This document shows positions 63,285-64,000 of a stretch of DNA of 64,000 bases, in pieces. Source of the stretch: Geovibrio ferrireducens (GTDB lineage: Bacteria; Chrysiogenota; Deferribacteres; Deferribacterales; Geovibrionaceae); the NCBI RefSeq assembly GCF_026226615.1, contig NZ_JAJAPB010000013.1, forward strand, positions 1-64,000. The letters are read 5' to 3'. The notes beneath the pieces are model-generated. The model was not told where the DNA came from. It saw nothing but the letters and a program-made list of their open reading frames with translations, and did not search any database. The position numbers were made by a program, and so were the translations under genes. Position 1 is the first letter of the stretch. The number at the start of each line of letters is the position of its first letter.

Positions 63285-63929
63285 ATGAAAGTTATAGCAT
63301 TTAACGGAAGCCCCAGAAAGAATTTCAGCACTGCGCATCTTCTTGAAAAGGCTCTGGAAGGAGCAAAGGCAGCAGGAGCCGAGACTGAGCTTGTGCATCT
63401 GTATGATGTGGATTTCAAAGGCTGTATGAGCTGTTTTGTCTGTAAAGTGAGAAACGGCAAAACCTACGGCAGATGCGCCCATAGGGACGGTATTCTGCCC
63501 TATCTCGAAAAAGCCGCAGAAGCGGATGCGCTGATCATCGGCTCACCGATTTATCTCGGCAGAACAAGCGGAGAGGCATCAGCCTTTCTTGAGCGTCTTA
63601 TTTTCCCGTTCATTTCATACGCCGACTACAGGACTCTCGCCCCCAGAAAATCCTCAACTGCAATGATTTATACCATGAACGTCACAGAGCAGGAAAAGAA
63701 TGACTACGGATATGACTCTCACATTAAGAGAAATGAAAGCTTCATGGAGAGAACATTCGGCTCATGTGAAAGCCTTTGCAGTTTCAACACGCTTCAGGGA
63801 ACAGAGAAAGACTATGAAAAGTTCGAGCTGCGCGGCACTTTCGGCGAAAAAATCAGATACCGCAATGAAAATTTTGAAAATGACCTGCAGAAAGCATTTG
63901 ACCTTGGCGGAAGACTGGCTGGAAAATAA
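63285..63929 (+). CDS. Flavodoxin-fold NADPH-dependent FMN reductase with Cys motif
   Basis: The 214-residue protein has the flavodoxin-type FMN loop (FNGSPRKNFSTAHLL) and GSPIYLGRTSGEASAFLERL. Cys47, Cys50, Cys53 and Cys64 form a cluster like that of iron-sulfur flavoproteins, though the last spacing is longer than usual. It may reduce quinones or azo/nitro compounds. GGAGGAG precedes the ATG. A hairpin follows, and control by the adjacent Rrf2-type protein is likely. Confidence 0.85.
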   Translation: MKVIAFNGSPRKNFSTAHLLEKALEGAKAAGAETELVHLYDVDFKGCMSCFVCKVRNGKTYGRCAHRDGILPYLEKAAEADALIIGSPIYLGRTSGEASAFLERLIFPFISYADYRTLAPRKSSTAMIYTMNVTEQEKNDYGYDSHIKRNESFMERTFGSCESLCSFNTLQGTEKDYEKFELRGTFGEKIRYRNENFENDLQKAFDLGGRLAGK

Positions 63930-63939
63930 TGTGAAATAT

Positions 63940-63967
63940 GCACCGGACACCCTGAAATGTCCGGTGC
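63940..63967. terminator. Hairpin after the flavoprotein gene
   Basis: GCACCGGAC (63940-63948) pairs perfectly with GTCCGGTGC (63959-63967) over ten bases. It probably separates this gene from a convergent one entering from the right edge. Confidence 0.65.
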
Positions 63968-63973
63968 GCCGCA

Positions 63974-64000
63974 TTACTGCGCGGTAACCTTGTCATAAAG
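63974..64000 (-). CDS. Possible 3' end of a convergent gene
   Basis: On the minus strand the last 27 bases read LYDKVTAQ then stop, with the hairpin at 63940-63967 just beyond. Too little is present to identify or confirm a gene. Confidence 0.25.
   Translation of the reverse strand, partial: LYDKVTAQ

Overview
The window is a bacterial chromosome segment of roughly 45-50% GC (judged by eye) with dense operons, mostly good Shine-Dalgarno sites and some TTG/GTG starts. Gene content points to an anaerobically respiring, quinone-using Gram-negative bacterium: a periplasmic hyb-type [NiFe] hydrogenase, a Tat-exported molybdopterin polysulfide/thiosulfate reductase, molybdate uptake and molybdopterin synthesis genes, multihaem cytochrome c, C4-dicarboxylate-type anion uptake and many sensor kinases. 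The protein style fits Deferribacterota (Geovibrio/Denitrovibrio/Seleniivibrio-like). That assignment is inference from gene content; no rRNA is present.

Layout. 0-5 kb: cytochrome b5/DUF2231 membrane protein, a molybdopterin-binding-domain protein with a C-terminal Cys cluster overlapping moeA, and a triple-PAS histidine kinase. 5-10 kb: quinone oxidoreductase, two divergent prepilin-like proteins (one with a very large C-terminal region), an exported protein. 10-15.5 kb: hybO-A-B-C-D on the minus strand. 16-20.4 kb: FIST-domain hybrid kinase divergent from an HD-GYP response regulator. 20.4-26 kb: GIY-YIG protein between repeats, UbiD decarboxylase, LysR regulator, MFS transporter plus tautomerase, nitroreductase. 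26.4-33.7 kb: a sulfur-metabolism locus with rhodanese, ArsR-type regulator, psrABC, then Rieske, cytochrome b and tetrahaem cytochrome c. 33.7-38.5 kb: Bcr/CflA exporter, modABC, EamA transporter. 38.7-42 kb: tRNA-Gly(CCC) followed by two toxin-antitoxin pairs and an AT-rich DUF262/HNH gene, an accessory, defence-like patch. 42-50.5 kb: two tandem DASS anion transporters with a DctB/DctD-like two-component system. 50.7-55.3 kb: glutamate dehydrogenase, a KaiC-like/PEP-pyruvate-binding fusion, a MarR regulator. 55.3-57.1 kb: repeats and a PAS kinase. 57.1-62.7 kb: ybhR-S-F-G-cecR efflux operon. 62.8-64 kb: Rrf2 regulator and an iron-sulfur-type flavoprotein.

How the genes fit together. Hydrogenase and the psr operon would form H2- or quinol-linked sulfur respiration, with molybdenum cofactor supplied through ModABC and MoeA. 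Regulation can be read from the DNA in several places: a 17-bp palindrome shared by the rhodanese and psr promoters beside an ArsR protein with SqrR/BigR-like cysteines; paired sigma-54 promoters with matching upstream boxes before both DASS genes, next to a sigma-54 activator; a ModE-like box before modA; a perfect palindrome before cecR; and related dyads before the Rrf2 and flavoprotein genes. Two intergenic repeat families are present, one next to a small GIY-YIG gene and one with two hairpins whose stems covary.
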